NCBI RefSeq assembly: GCF_007595705.1
Contig: NZ_NISY01000001.1
Location: 1,054,001-1,118,000 of the forward strand
Direction of reading: 5' to 3'
Length of the DNA: 64,000 nt
Source of the DNA: Streptomyces sp. SAJ15
GTDB taxonomy: Bacteria; Actinomycetota; Actinomycetes; Streptomycetales; Streptomycetaceae
Positions 62,991 through 64,000 of this stretch are shown one piece after another. The position numbers and the translations under genes are program-made. Within the stretch, counting starts at the first letter, position 1. Each line of letters opens with the position of its first letter. A model generated the notes under the pieces. The model saw nothing but the letters and a program-made list of their open reading frames with translations, made no database searches and was not told the DNA's origin.

Positions 62991-64000
<1,010 letters not shown>

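Overview
The window is a stretch of high-GC actinobacterial chromosome and almost certainly comes from a Streptomyces. Coding regions have strong G/C third-position bias, GTG starts are common, and the order of core genes (gatCAB, ilvBNC, serA, leuB, ilvE, cimA, an acyl-CoA carboxylase beta/epsilon pair, two conservons, gltX) is the one I associate from memory with the S. coelicolor core. I see no rRNA, tRNA, CRISPR array, insertion sequence or prophage.

Layout. 1-1055: the end of a GGDEF-EAL cyclic-di-GMP protein (RmdB-like). 1056-2294: a non-coding block of three families of GC-rich repeats. 2295-5947: gatC, gatA, a small membrane protein and gatB, the amidotransferase that makes Gln-tRNA(Gln)/Asn-tRNA(Asn). 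5985-16128: accessory genes, namely a decayed MlrC-type metallopeptidase remnant, an MMPL exporter, a small protein behind a 23-bp perfect hairpin, a large ATPase-LuxR (LAL) regulator, a DUF6191 protein, a GSDH-type lipoprotein, an aldo/keto reductase and a 2-hydroxyacid dehydrogenase. 16391-19554: a second membrane GGDEF-EAL protein (CdgC-like) whose EAL domain has lost catalytic residues. 19551-25386: ilvBNC under a leader-peptide attenuator, then serA. 25559-32857: an exporter and regulator cluster (TetR plus MFS, a serine hydrolase, a divergent MFS/TetR pair, a MerR/GyrI regulator, a monooxygenase), with several readable operators. 33121-36485: an atypical SGNH protein, ilvE and leuB. 36637-39855: a Tat-exported purple-acid-phosphatase-like enzyme, a short basic protein, and an NlpC/P60 hydrolase preceded by a c-di-AMP riboswitch and a Crp-like site. 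39990-44547: proline catabolism (P5C dehydrogenase, proline dehydrogenase and a divergent PucR regulator). 44682-46536: cimA with its own attenuator. 46602-49246: a YceI remnant and a family 8 polysaccharide lyase. 49540-51386: carboxylase beta and epsilon subunits. 51606-62148: two adjacent conservons (cvnA-B-C-D), each transcribed leftward. 62718 to the end: a small protein, a FAH-family hydrolase and the start of gltX.

How it fits together. Branched-chain amino acid synthesis is scattered here (ilvBNC, ilvE, leuB, cimA). Two of these units, ilvB and cimA, carry short leader peptides rich in Ile/Leu/Val codons followed by U-tract terminators, which indicates attenuation by charged-tRNA supply. 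Cyclic dinucleotide signalling appears three times: two c-di-GMP proteins and one c-di-AMP riboswitch. The two conservons share an exactly identical 314-bp block in cvnB, a gene-conversion signature, and the gltX-proximal cvnA carries a one-base deletion inside a 45-bp tandem repeat.

The most notable observations are the conservon gene conversion, the cvnA frameshift, the cimA attenuator, the Crp-like site plus c-di-AMP riboswitch control of the hydrolase, two spaced palindromes without a local regulator at 32875-32946, and an SGNH protein missing three of its four family residues. All calls come from reading the sequence; no database search was run.
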